From Tersicoccus sp. Bi-70 (GTDB lineage Bacteria > Actinomycetota > Actinomycetes > Actinomycetales > Micrococcaceae): DNA of 64,000 nt. The translations under genes and the position numbers were made by a program. The DNA lies in the NCBI RefSeq assembly GCF_001968825.1, contig NZ_MIEU01000002.1:310001-374000 (forward strand), given 5' to 3'. Numbering within the stretch: position 1 is the first letter of the stretch; every line of letters begins with the position of its first letter. Shown one piece after another: positions 28,268 through 39,382 of the stretch. The notes beneath the pieces were generated by a model. The model made no database searches. It was not told the DNA's origin and saw nothing but the letters and a program-made list of their open reading frames with translations.

Positions 28268-29033
28268 CGGCGACGTCCACCCGGTCGTCGGCGAAGCACA
28301 CGAGGTCGCGCACCGGCTCGCCGTCGTGCAGCGGCTCCGGGTAGGTCCAGGCGACGTCCTCCACCGGGCGTCCGTCGACGGTCGCCGCCCAGTACGAGGC
28401 CGCGCCCTTGTAGGCGCACACGGTGTGGGTGTCGGTCGCGGTGAGCAGGTCCATCCGGACGTCCTCGCGTGGCAGGTAGTAGCGCGGCGGGAAGCCCGTC
28501 TCGACGAGGATGACCGGCCGGGTGCTGTCGGCGAGGAGCTGCCCGTCGACGGTGACGACGACGTGCCGGCCGCCGGCGAGGCAGTCGATCCGGCTGTGCG
28601 GGTCGTGCGGGTGACCGATGACGGTCTGCTCCTCCTCACGCCACTCGTCGAACGCGTCCCAGTCCAGCAGCACCCAGTCCGCCAGGTCGGGGTCGTCCGG
28701 GGTGAAACCCGCCCCGGCCAGCGCGCCGCCGGGCAGCGGGATCGTCCAGGCGGTGCCCGGCGTGGTGTGCCGAGCGAAGTCGTCGTGGGGGGTGAGGAAG
28801 GGCGGCGGGTCGTCCTCCGGGGTCACGGGCGTCGGGTCGACCGGCGCGGGGTGGATCGCGCTGCGGGGCACGGCGTAGACGCCGACGACCCGGAACGGCT
28901 CGGAGATCAGCCGGACCTCGGTCGCATCGACCACGGCCTCCCCGTGCGAGAAAGCCCGGACGCGCTTCGGGACGGCGGCCCAGCGCAGGTCGGGGAGGGT
29001 GGAACGCAGCAGGTCATCGGTGGATGTCGCCAT
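28251..29033 (-). CDS. DUF427 domain protein
   Basis: A 260-aa protein carrying a C-terminal DUF427 domain (about residues 165-255: GRHVVVTVDGQLLADSTRPVILVETGFPPRYYLPREDVRMDLL, then CAYKGAASYWAATVDG and DVAWTYPEP) and an N-terminal half with weaker similarity (RVRAFSHGEAVVDATEVRLISEPFRVVGVYAVP), suggesting a divergent second copy of the fold. DUF427 proteins are small beta-barrels of unknown biochemical role. It is convergent with, and overlaps by 17 bp, the thiD-tenA gene. Confidence 0.82.
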   Translation of the reverse strand: MATSTDDLLRSTLPDLRWAAVPKRVRAFSHGEAVVDATEVRLISEPFRVVGVYAVPRSAIHPAPVDPTPVTPEDDPPPFLTPHDDFARHTTPGTAWTIPLPGGALAGAGFTPDDPDLADWVLLDWDAFDEWREEEQTVIGHPHDPHSRIDCLAGGRHVVVTVDGQLLADSTRPVILVETGFPPRYYLPREDVRMDLLTATDTHTVCAYKGAASYWAATVDGRPVEDVAWTYPEPLHDGEPVRDLVCFADDRVDVAVSLAN

Positions 29034-29111
29034 GGCACGATCGTCCTCCTGCCCGCGCCGGGCGGCCAGTGCTGTTGCCGCGGGCAGGACGCCGTCAGCC
29101 GGCGTCGGTGA

Positions 29112-29684
29112 TCAGCGCAGGATGGGGATCTGCAGCGGGTAGACGTACAGCTCCCCGCGGTTGGCCCTGATGGCACCGGAGACGTGGAAGATGATCGCCA
29201 CCAGGAACGCCGCGATCCACAGGATGATCGCCACCGGGATCAGGATGATCGTGAAGAAGCAGATCCACGCCACCAGGTTCGCGAGCCAGATGGTCACGGT
29301 GAAGTTGAACGCGCCCGCCGCGGTGCGGCGCACGAACGGGCTGCCCTCGCGGTAGACGAACCAGATGACCAGCGGTCCGACGAAGCCGAGCCATCCGACG
29401 CTGATGAACATCGCCACCAGCGGGATGACGTGGGTGACGACGGCCATGGTCCGGTCCTGCGGCGGAGCGCCCCACCCCTGCAGGCCCGGCCGACCCGCAC
29501 CGCCCTGCTGGTCGTAGCCGTAGCCCTGCTGGCCGGGACCCTGCGGGTAGCCGCCCTGCTGGTACGGCTGCTGCTGGTACCCCTGCGGGTAGCCACCCTG
29601 CTGGCCGGGCCCGGGACCACCCTGACCGTGCGGGGGTCGAGACCCCTCGGGAGGCGTGGACGGGGACGGAGGCACGCTGCTCAT
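29112..29684 (-). CDS. DUF4870 family membrane protein
   Basis: A 190-aa protein with an 80-residue Gln/Gly/Tyr/Pro-rich N-terminus followed by a DUF4870 domain: helix IPLVAMFISVGWLGFVGPLVIWFVYR, then EGSPFVRRTAAGAFNFTVTIWL and two more helices ending LVAIIFHVSGAIRANRGELYVYP. The ATG at 29684 begins MSSVPPSP. DUF4870 proteins are small membrane proteins of unknown function. Its disordered tail resembles that of the RDD protein at the start of the window. Confidence 0.85.
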   Translation of the reverse strand: MSSVPPSPSTPPEGSRPPHGQGGPGPGQQGGYPQGYQQQPYQQGGYPQGPGQQGYGYDQQGGAGRPGLQGWGAPPQDRTMAVVTHVIPLVAMFISVGWLGFVGPLVIWFVYREGSPFVRRTAAGAFNFTVTIWLANLVAWICFFTIILIPVAIILWIAAFLVAIIFHVSGAIRANRGELYVYPLQIPILR

Positions 29685-29838
29685 GTCCCCAGTATCGTGG
29701 TCCGGTGGTCCGCAGCCTAGGGTCCCCGCCCGCGCGCCGTCGGGGACGTCAGGCCGTGCTCGCCGGAACCGGGATTCGGCGCGGCGTCGAACCGCGGGCG
29801 AGGCGGGGCGAGGTCGGCCGTGACCCGTCGTGCCGCAT

Positions 29839-30027
29839 TTGCTCCTGTCACTGCCGGTGACGTATCCTGAGTAGTCGGTGCCGGGCCTGGAGTCGGTGCA
29901 CCGCGATCCCGAGTGATGAACGTCGATCCCGGGTCGTGGTCCGCTCGCCCCGCCGCACATCGGTCGCCTCCCGACGGGGGCAGCCGCAGACTTTTTGTCC
30001 GAGACTGTCGAGAGAAGTGAGTTCCAC
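29839..30027 (+). promoter_or_regulatory. rplU promoter and ~150-nt leader
   Basis: A good sigma-70-type promoter is seen: TTGCTC (29839-29844), 18-bp spacer, TATCCT (29863-29868). Transcription would start near 29875, leaving about 150 nt before rplU. The leader contains repeated CGATCCCG segments and a CGCCTCCCGACGGGGGC stem, consistent with a structured ribosomal-protein leader, but I cannot assign it to a known family. The 154 bp upstream of the promoter (29685-29838) show nothing else. Confidence 0.6.
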
Positions 30028-30336
30028 GTGGTGTACGCGATTGTCCGTGCTGGCGGGCGCCAGGAGAAGGTTTCGGTTGGCGACCTCGTCACCCTCGATC
30101 GCCTGTCCGGCGCCGAGGGCAGCACGATCGAGCTGACCGCGCTCCTCCTCGTCGATGGCGAGAAGGTGACCTCCGCCGCTCAGGAGCTGGCCAAGGTCAA
30201 GGTCACCGCCGAGGTTCTCGGTAACCTCCGCGGCCCGAAGATCTCCATCCAGAAGTTCAAGAACAAGACCGGTTACAAGAAGCGTCAGGGCTTCCGCGCG
30301 GATCTCACGCGCGTGAAGATCACCTCGATCGCCTGA
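30028..30336 (+). CDS. rplU: Large ribosomal subunit protein bL21
   Basis: A 102-aa ribosomal protein of the standard length. The start is the first of two adjacent GTG codons at 30028, giving (M)[14 protein letters not shown], the expected bL21 N-terminus. The C-terminal [23 protein letters not shown] is the rRNA-binding family signature. GAGAGAAG lies about 10 bp upstream. It forms the conserved rplU-rpmA pair; obgE follows after a terminator. Confidence 0.97.
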   Translation: MVYAIVRAGGRQEKVSVGDLVTLDRLSGAEGSTIELTALLLVDGEKVTSAAQELAKVKVTAEVLGNLRGPKISIQKFKNKTGYKKRQGFRADLTRVKITSIA

Positions 30337-30379
30337 GTCCCGGCCCCGTTCCGCACAATCCTGAAGGCAGGCACTAGCA

Positions 30380-33524
<3,145 letters not shown>

Positions 33525-33579
33525 GCCGTTCCTCCGCTGTCTCCCTGACCCGTGTGGTGGGCTCGTGGTTGCATAGAGC

Positions 33580-34440
33580 ATGAGCGAACTGCGGAACATC
33601 ACCGGCCCGATCGCCTACCACGCGGAGGGCCCCGTCTGGTCTCCGGCTTGGGGCGGCCTGCGCTGGGTCGACATGTTCGCCGGCGACCTGCTGACCTTCA
33701 CGGACGCGGGCATCACGCGTCGGCACGTCGGCAGCCTCGCCGCCTTCGTCCGGCCCCGGGCGAGCGGCGGCTTCCTCGTCGGGCTGTGGAACCAGCTCGC
33801 ACTCACCGACAGCGACGACGGCGAGCTGCGGCTGCTCCCACCGGTGTGGGAGGACGAGGACATCCGGTTCAACGAGTGCGGCGTCTCGCCCACCGGCACC
33901 CTGTACGCCGGGAGCATGCACGTCGAGCAGGTCGACGGCGCCGGCACCCTCTATCGACTCGGAGCCGACGGCGTCCTCGACGTCACCGAGCCTTCCGTCA
34001 CCGTCTCCAACGGCCTCGGCTTCGCCCCGAACGGCGCGCTGGCCTACTACGCGGACACCCCCACCGGGCGCATCGACGTCTTCGACAATGTGGACGACCG
34101 GCTGGTGAACCGGCGGCCGTTCGTCGAGGTCGACGGCGGTGACGGCCCGGGCAGCGGCCGGCCCGACGGCCTGTGCGTCGACGCCGAGGGAGCGGTCTGG
34201 ACGGCCATCAACGGCAGCGGCGAGGTGCACCGGTACGACGCCGCGGGCACCCTCACCGACCGCATCGCCGTCCCGCCGAGCCAGCCGACCGCGTGCACGC
34301 TGGGCGGCGAGGACCTGCGCACCCTCTACATCACGACGTCCCGGGAGAACCTGCCCGACGACGCCGAACCGGAGGCCGGCAGCGTCTACGCGATTCGGGT
34401 CGGCACGCCGGGCCTGCCGACGGAGCCCGTCGCGCACTGA
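33580..34440 (+). CDS. SMP-30/gluconolactonase/LRE family protein
   Basis: A 286-aa six-bladed beta-propeller of the SMP-30 family, sugar-lactone hydrolases. Visible family elements: YHAEGPVWSPAWGGLRWVDMFAGDL with the metal-site Glu, FNECGVSPTGTLYAGSM, SNGLGFAPNG (metal Asn), and RPDGLCVDAEGAVWTAING (metal Asp). It lies 55 bp after proB on the same strand and upstream of an NCS1 permease, so a small catabolic role is possible. Substrate unknown. Confidence 0.85.
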   Translation: MSELRNITGPIAYHAEGPVWSPAWGGLRWVDMFAGDLLTFTDAGITRRHVGSLAAFVRPRASGGFLVGLWNQLALTDSDDGELRLLPPVWEDEDIRFNECGVSPTGTLYAGSMHVEQVDGAGTLYRLGADGVLDVTEPSVTVSNGLGFAPNGALAYYADTPTGRIDVFDNVDDRLVNRRPFVEVDGGDGPGSGRPDGLCVDAEGAVWTAINGSGEVHRYDAAGTLTDRIAVPPSQPTACTLGGEDLRTLYITTSRENLPDDAEPEAGSVYAIRVGTPGLPTEPVAH

Positions 34441-34494
34441 CTTCTTCGGCGATCCGCTTGGCCGCGGGTGACGTGGGCCATAGTGTGTCCTCCA

Positions 34495-34515
34495 GTGTTG
34501 CCCCAAGGGCAACAC
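34495..34515 (+). terminator. Hairpin upstream of the NCS1 permease gene
   Basis: Perfect 9-bp arms GTGTTGCCC / GGGCAACAC around a CAA loop, between the SMP-30 and permease genes. It could terminate the upstream transcript or be part of the permease leader; no T tract follows. Confidence 0.45.
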
Positions 34516-34597
34516 CCGATGCTCGCAGTGAACCGCAGCCGAGGGGGGCTCGTCGGCGCCACACGGGCACGCCTCCCGTCCACGTCCAAGGAGTGCC

Positions 34598-36058
34598 ATG
34601 TCCTCTCCGTCCACTCCCGCCACCGGCGCCGGCGTCCCGCTGATCGAGGCCAAGTCGATCGACTGGGTGCCCGCGAACGAGCGGCACGGCAAGCTGTGGC
34701 ACCAGGCCCCGCTGTGGTTTCTCGGCAATTTCCAGTACTTCTCCATCCCGATCGGCTTCATCGGCCCGTCGCTGGGCCTGTCCCTGGGCTGGACCGTCGT
34801 CGCGAGCATCCTCGGGATCGGTGTCGGCACCATCTTCATGGCCTTCCACGCCTCGCAGGGCCCGACCATGGGGCTGCCGCAGCTGATCCAGTCGCGCGCG
34901 CAGTTCGGCTACCGGGGCGTCATCGTGCCCCTGCTCGCCACCCTCTTCACCTACCTCGCGTTCAACGTCGCGGACACCATCCTGCTCGGCGAGGGCCTGT
35001 CCAGCTCGTTCGGCTGGAACGCGACGGCGGTCGCGGTCGTGGCGACGGTGGCGGCGGCCGCCCTGGCGATCTTCGGGCACGACTGGCTGCACAGGGCGTT
35101 CCGCATCCTGCTCTACATCTCGCTGCCGATCATGATCGTGCTGACCATCGGCGTCATCGCCGGCGGTGCCCACGGTTCGTGGGACCCGTCCCAGTACGGG
35201 TTCAGCTGGGTGGCCTTCATGGCGCAGTTCGCCGCGTGCGCCGCCTACAACATCACCTACGCGCCCTACGTCTCGGACTACTCCCGGTACCTGCCCACGA
35301 CAACACCGGCGCGGAAGGTGATCGCGGCGGTGTTCTTCGGCGCCTCGTCCTCGGCCATCTGGCTGATCGTGCTCGGCGCCTGGCTGGCCATCGCGCTCGG
35401 AGCCACCGACGGGCTGGCCGGCCTGCAACTGGCGGGCAACACCGTCATCCCGCACCTCGGCGACGCCGCGGCCCTGCTCTCGGCGCTGGCCCTGGCCGCG
35501 ACCATGGGGATGAACGCCTACGGCGGCGCCCTGACGGTGCTGACGACGATCGACTCCGTCCGTCCGATCAAGCCGAAGACCCCCTCCCGGGTGACCACCA
35601 TCCTCGTGCTCGCCGTCGTCTGGTACGCGGTGGCGGCCACGGTCAGCACCGGGGCGGTGGCCACGGTGTTCTCCGCGCTGACGCTGATGCTCTACGTGCT
35701 GGTGCCGTGGACGGCGACCAATCTGGTCGACTACTTCATCGTGCGCCGCGGCCACTACGCCATCGCCGACCTGTTCACGCCCGACGGCATCTACGGCGCG
35801 TGGGGCTGGCGTGGCCTGACGGCCTTCGGCGCCGGCCTGCTCGCCGAGATCCCGTTCATGGTGCTGCCGACCATCGGTGACTGGAGCTACACCGGCCCGA
35901 TGGCCGAGCTGCTCGGCGGGGTGGACATCGCCTGGCTCGTCGGCCTGGTGGTGACCTCGGTCGTCTACCTGCTGGCCAGCCGGTCGCTGCGCGGCACCGA
36001 GGAGACGCCGCACGCGGCGCTGACCGACCCGTCCGCTCCCGTCACGGACCCGGCGTAG
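34598..36058 (+). CDS. NCS1 family purine/cytosine permease-like transporter
   Basis: A 486-aa protein with about 12 hydrophobic segments. The N-terminal family signature is clear: PLWFLGNFQYFSIPIGFIGPSLG, then FHASQGPTMGLPQLIQSRAQFGYRG, and YNITYAPYVSDYSRYLP in the middle. NCS1 proteins are sodium- or proton-coupled importers of nucleobases, allantoin, hydantoins or similar compounds. AAGGAG precedes the ATG by 4 bp. A Zn-dependent dehydrogenase gene follows 2 bp after the stop, suggesting joint expression. Confidence 0.9.
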   Translation: MSSPSTPATGAGVPLIEAKSIDWVPANERHGKLWHQAPLWFLGNFQYFSIPIGFIGPSLGLSLGWTVVASILGIGVGTIFMAFHASQGPTMGLPQLIQSRAQFGYRGVIVPLLATLFTYLAFNVADTILLGEGLSSSFGWNATAVAVVATVAAAALAIFGHDWLHRAFRILLYISLPIMIVLTIGVIAGGAHGSWDPSQYGFSWVAFMAQFAACAAYNITYAPYVSDYSRYLPTTTPARKVIAAVFFGASSSAIWLIVLGAWLAIALGATDGLAGLQLAGNTVIPHLGDAAALLSALALAATMGMNAYGGALTVLTTIDSVRPIKPKTPSRVTTILVLAVVWYAVAATVSTGAVATVFSALTLMLYVLVPWTATNLVDYFIVRRGHYAIADLFTPDGIYGAWGWRGLTAFGAGLLAEIPFMVLPTIGDWSYTGPMAELLGGVDIAWLVGLVVTSVVYLLASRSLRGTEETPHAALTDPSAPVTDPA

Positions 36059-36060
36059 GC

Positions 36061-37179
36061 ATGGGCGTCAGCACCAGCCCCGCCATCACCGTCCGGCCGC
36101 GTGCCGGCGGGGACGCGGGCGTCGACGTCGCCGTCGAGGACGTGCGCATCGCCGCGCCCGGACCGGGCCAGGTCCGGGTCGCGATCCGGGCGACGGGCGT
36201 CTGCCACTCGGATCTGCACGTCGTCAACGGCGACTGGCCCGCCGACCAGCCGCTCGTCCTCGGCCACGAGGGCGCCGGCGTGGTCGAGGAGGTCGGCCCC
36301 GGCGTCACCGGCGTCGCGCCCGGCGACCACGTCGTCCTCTCCTGGTTCGCCCCGTGCATGGCGTGCGCCAACTGTTCGGCCGGTCGCGGGTGGTTGTGCA
36401 CCGGGACGACGGCGCTGGCCAACACGCTGCCGGACGGGTCGACGCCGTTCGCCGGCGCCGACGGCAGTCCGCTGTGGCCCTACCTCGGGCTTGGCACGTT
36501 CGGCTCCCACGTCGTCGTCCCGGAGACGGCGGCGATCCGGGTCGACGACGAACTGCCGTTCACCGTCGGCGCTCTGCTCGGGTGCTCGGTGACCACCGGG
36601 GTCGGCGCCGTGCTCAACACCGCGCGGGTGCCAGCCGGCGCCTCCGCCGTCGTGGTCGGCTGCGGCGGCGTCGGCCTGTCCATCGTGATGGGGCTGCGGC
36701 TGGCCGGAGCCCACCCGATCGTCGCCGTCGACCTGTCGGCGGACAAGCGCGCGATGGCGCTCGAGCTCGGGGCCGACGTCGTGCTCGACCCGCGGGAGAC
36801 CGACACCGGCGCCTGGCTGCAGGAGCAGTTCGGGGGCGTCGACTTCGCATTCGAGGCGATCGGGAACGCGCAGGTCATCGAGACGCTGCCCGGCATGCTC
36901 GCGGCCGGGGGAGCAGCGGTGCTGGTCGGGATGCCGCGGATGGGTGCCCGGTCCTCGATCGACCCGTACGAGCTCGCGGACCAGGGCAAGAGCATCCTCG
37001 GCTGCAACTACGGCTCGAGCGTCGCCCGGGTGGACGTGCCCCGGCTCGCACGGCTGTACCTGGCGGGTCGGCTGCCGCTGGACCGGCTGATCGACACGGT
37101 GCGTCCCCTCGCGGAGGGCCCGCAGGCGCTCGACGAGCTGGCCTCCGGCGCGGGGCTGCGCTCGATCCTGACGCCCTGA
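36061..37179 (+). CDS. Zinc-dependent alcohol dehydrogenase (class III-like MDR)
   Basis: A 372-aa medium-chain dehydrogenase. Catalytic zinc ligands are C48 and H69/E70 (GVCHSD; LVLGHEGAG), the structural zinc site is C99, C102, C105, C113 (PCMACANCSAGRGWLC), and the NAD-binding loop is GCGGVG. The sequence groups with formaldehyde/thiol-conjugate-type dehydrogenases rather than short alcohol ones. It directly follows the NCS1 permease stop (2-bp gap), so it may act on an imported compound; that is inference. Confidence 0.9.
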   Translation: MGVSTSPAITVRPRAGGDAGVDVAVEDVRIAAPGPGQVRVAIRATGVCHSDLHVVNGDWPADQPLVLGHEGAGVVEEVGPGVTGVAPGDHVVLSWFAPCMACANCSAGRGWLCTGTTALANTLPDGSTPFAGADGSPLWPYLGLGTFGSHVVVPETAAIRVDDELPFTVGALLGCSVTTGVGAVLNTARVPAGASAVVVGCGGVGLSIVMGLRLAGAHPIVAVDLSADKRAMALELGADVVLDPRETDTGAWLQEQFGGVDFAFEAIGNAQVIETLPGMLAAGGAAVLVGMPRMGARSSIDPYELADQGKSILGCNYGSSVARVDVPRLARLYLAGRLPLDRLIDTVRPLAEGPQALDELASGAGLRSILTP

Positions 37180-37229
37180 CCGGTCTGGCTCGTGGCCGGC
37201 CGAGTGGCCGGTCGAGGGCGCCTCGCGGG

Positions 37230-37712
37230 CTACCGCGGCGTGGTGCTGCTCGCCTCGGCGGCGAGGATCGACCGGATCGTGTCCAGGGTCAGGGGGATGC
37301 CGCTGGCCGCGGCGCGCTGCCGGGAGGCGAGTTGACGCTCGGCGGCGTCGCCGTAGGTCTGCCGGAAGTAGGACTCGACGCTCTCACCGACCTCGGTGTA
37401 CTGCGTCAGCTCCGTCTCGCCGTCACCGACCGGGGCCAGCCGGTAACCCCAGATGGCCTTGCCCGGCCCGACGGACCACGCGAACTCGCGTCCTTCGTCG
37501 GCCGTCACCACGGTCGACGTCGTCTGCCACTCGCGCTCCTTGAAGCGGTTGAAACCGGTGAAGGTGGCGCCGACTCCGCGCTCGTCGGTGTCCCAGGTGC
37601 AACGATGGCACTGCTGGCTCCACTCTCCGGTGCGGGTGACGTCGCTGATGAGGCGATAGGTCTCCTCCGGGGTGGCGGGGACGAGGACGGTTTCCGAGAG
37701 GCTGTAGGTCAC
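37230..37712 (-). CDS. SRPBCC family (START/Bet v1-like) protein
   Basis: A 160-aa protein with the polyketide-cyclase/dehydrase-like pattern: SETVLVPATPEETYRLISDVTRTGEWSQQCHRCTWD at the N-terminus, a central beta sheet (FKEREWQTTSTVVTADEGREFAWSVG) and a long C-terminal helix (YGDAAERQLASRQRAAASGIPLTLDTIRSIL). It likely binds a hydrophobic ligand in a helix-grip cavity. The GTG at 37712 is taken as the start; the ribosome site is weak (GGCGG). It is convergent with the dehydrogenase gene and divergent from proA. Confidence 0.8.
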   Translation of the reverse strand: MTYSLSETVLVPATPEETYRLISDVTRTGEWSQQCHRCTWDTDERGVGATFTGFNRFKEREWQTTSTVVTADEGREFAWSVGPGKAIWGYRLAPVGDGETELTQYTEVGESVESYFRQTYGDAAERQLASRQRAAASGIPLTLDTIRSILAAEASSTTPR

Positions 37713-37840
37713 GCCGCCAGTCAAGCACAGCGCTCCGGCCGGCGACGGCTGTTTTCCACTGCCGCCGTCGCCCTGCGGGACGGACCCTGAGCAGCCGCCG
37801 GCGTGTGACACCACCCACGTCGGCGGTCGGTCCCGCTCGA

Positions 37841-37846
37841 TAGACT
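37841..37846 (+). promoter_or_regulatory. -10 box of proA placed for a leaderless mRNA
   Basis: TAGACT ends 6 bp before the proA ATG at 37853, and no ribosome-binding site fits. Transcription would begin at or within a base or two of the ATG, giving a leaderless message, as is common in actinobacteria. Confidence 0.55.
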
Positions 37847-37852
37847 GGCCCG

Positions 37853-39271
37853 ATGACGACGCTCACCCAGCACACCGGCACGCCCGCTTCCGGGACCGGG
37901 AACAGCGACGCCCCGACGACCACGACGACGCCGGCCGCGACACCGGCCGACCAGAGCGAGAACACGACGTCCGAGAATGCGGCGTCCGAGAACAGCGCCG
38001 CGACGGTCGACGACGCCACCGCGGCCGCCGTCGACACCATCGCCGACGCCGCGAAGGCCGCCTCGCGCGTGCTCGCCCGCGCCGACCGCGCCACCAAGGA
38101 CGCCGCGCTCCGCGCCATCGGAGCCGCCCTGATCGCGAACCAGGACCGCATCCTCGCCGCCAACGAACGGGACCTCGCCGACGCCGACGCCAACGGCGTC
38201 AGCACCAGCCTGCAGGACCGGCTGCGGCTGACCACCGAACGCATCGCCGGCCTCGCCGAGGCGCTGGAGAACCTCGCCTCGCTGCCCGACCCGGTCGGCT
38301 CCGTCGTCCGCGGGCAGACCCTGCCCAACGGGCTGCGGCTGCGGCAGGTGCACGTGCCCCTCGGCGTCGTCGGCGCCATCTACGAGGCCCGCCCCAACGT
38401 CACCGTGGACATCGCCGGACTCGCGCTCAAGGCCGGCAACGCCGTCATCCTGCGCGGCGGCACCGCGGCGCAGCACTCCAACGCCGCGCTCGTCGAGCTG
38501 ATCGGCGAGGCCTTGAACGCGCAGGGGCTGCCCGACACCGCCGTGCAGACCATCGACGAGTACGGCCGGGCCGGGGCCAACGCCCTGATGCGCGCCCGCG
38601 GCAAGGTCGACGTCCTGATCCCGCGCGGCGGCCGTTCCCTGATCCAGACCGTGGTGCGCAACGCCCAGGTGCCCGTCATCGAGACCGGGGAGGGCAACGT
38701 GCACATCTTCGTGGACGCCTCCGCGAGCCCGGAGATGGTCACCCCGATCGTCGTCAACGCCAAGACGCAACGGCCCAGCACCTGCAACACGGTCGAGACG
38801 CTGCTCGTCCACCCCGGCTTCACCGGCCTCGAGTCCACGCTGCGTGCCCTGGCCGAAGCCGGCGTGCGGCTGCACGTCGACGAGCGGGTCGCCGCCGCGC
38901 TGCCCGCGGACCTGCCCACCCAGCCGGCCACGGAGGAGGACTGGGCCACCGAGTACATCGACCTGGACCTCGCCGTCGCGACCGTGGACACCCTGGACGA
39001 GGCGATCGAGCACATCGAGAAGTACACGACCCGGCACACCGAGGCGATCCTGACGAACGACCTGGCCAACGCCGAGCGGTTCGTCGCCGAGGTCGACGCC
39101 GCCGCGGTGTTGGTCAACGCCTCGACCCGGTTCACCGACGGCGGCGAGTTCGGCCTCGGCGCGGAAGTCGGCATCTCGACGCAGAAGATGCACGCCCGCG
39201 GACCGATGGGCCTGACCGAGCTGACGACGACGAAGTGGATCGTGACGGGCGACGGGCACGTGCGCCCGTGA
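37853..39271 (+). CDS. proA: Glutamate-5-semialdehyde dehydrogenase (gamma-glutamyl phosphate reductase)
   Basis: A 472-aa aldehyde-dehydrogenase-fold enzyme for the second step of proline synthesis. Motifs: PLGVVGAIYEARPNVTVDIAGLALKAGNAVILRGG, LIPRGGRSLI, and the catalytic cysteine region KTQRPSTCNTVETLLVH. About 50 extra N-terminal residues are Thr/Ala/Glu-rich and probably disordered; the family domain starts near residue 52. The ATG at 37853 is supported by the -10 box 6 bp upstream. It is separated from proB by four other genes. Confidence 0.95.
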   Translation: MTTLTQHTGTPASGTGNSDAPTTTTTPAATPADQSENTTSENAASENSAATVDDATAAAVDTIADAAKAASRVLARADRATKDAALRAIGAALIANQDRILAANERDLADADANGVSTSLQDRLRLTTERIAGLAEALENLASLPDPVGSVVRGQTLPNGLRLRQVHVPLGVVGAIYEARPNVTVDIAGLALKAGNAVILRGGTAAQHSNAALVELIGEALNAQGLPDTAVQTIDEYGRAGANALMRARGKVDVLIPRGGRSLIQTVVRNAQVPVIETGEGNVHIFVDASASPEMVTPIVVNAKTQRPSTCNTVETLLVHPGFTGLESTLRALAEAGVRLHVDERVAAALPADLPTQPATEEDWATEYIDLDLAVATVDTLDEAIEHIEKYTTRHTEAILTNDLANAERFVAEVDAAAVLVNASTRFTDGGEFGLGAEVGISTQKMHARGPMGLTELTTTKWIVTGDGHVRP

Positions 39272-39382
39272 CCCCGCCCTCCCGGGCGTGCGGGGCATGA
39301 GCGCCCCGCGTGACCCGCGTTCGACGCCGCCCTGCTCGATGACGCCCTGCTCGACGACCCACTCCTCGACGAGCACCCGTCG

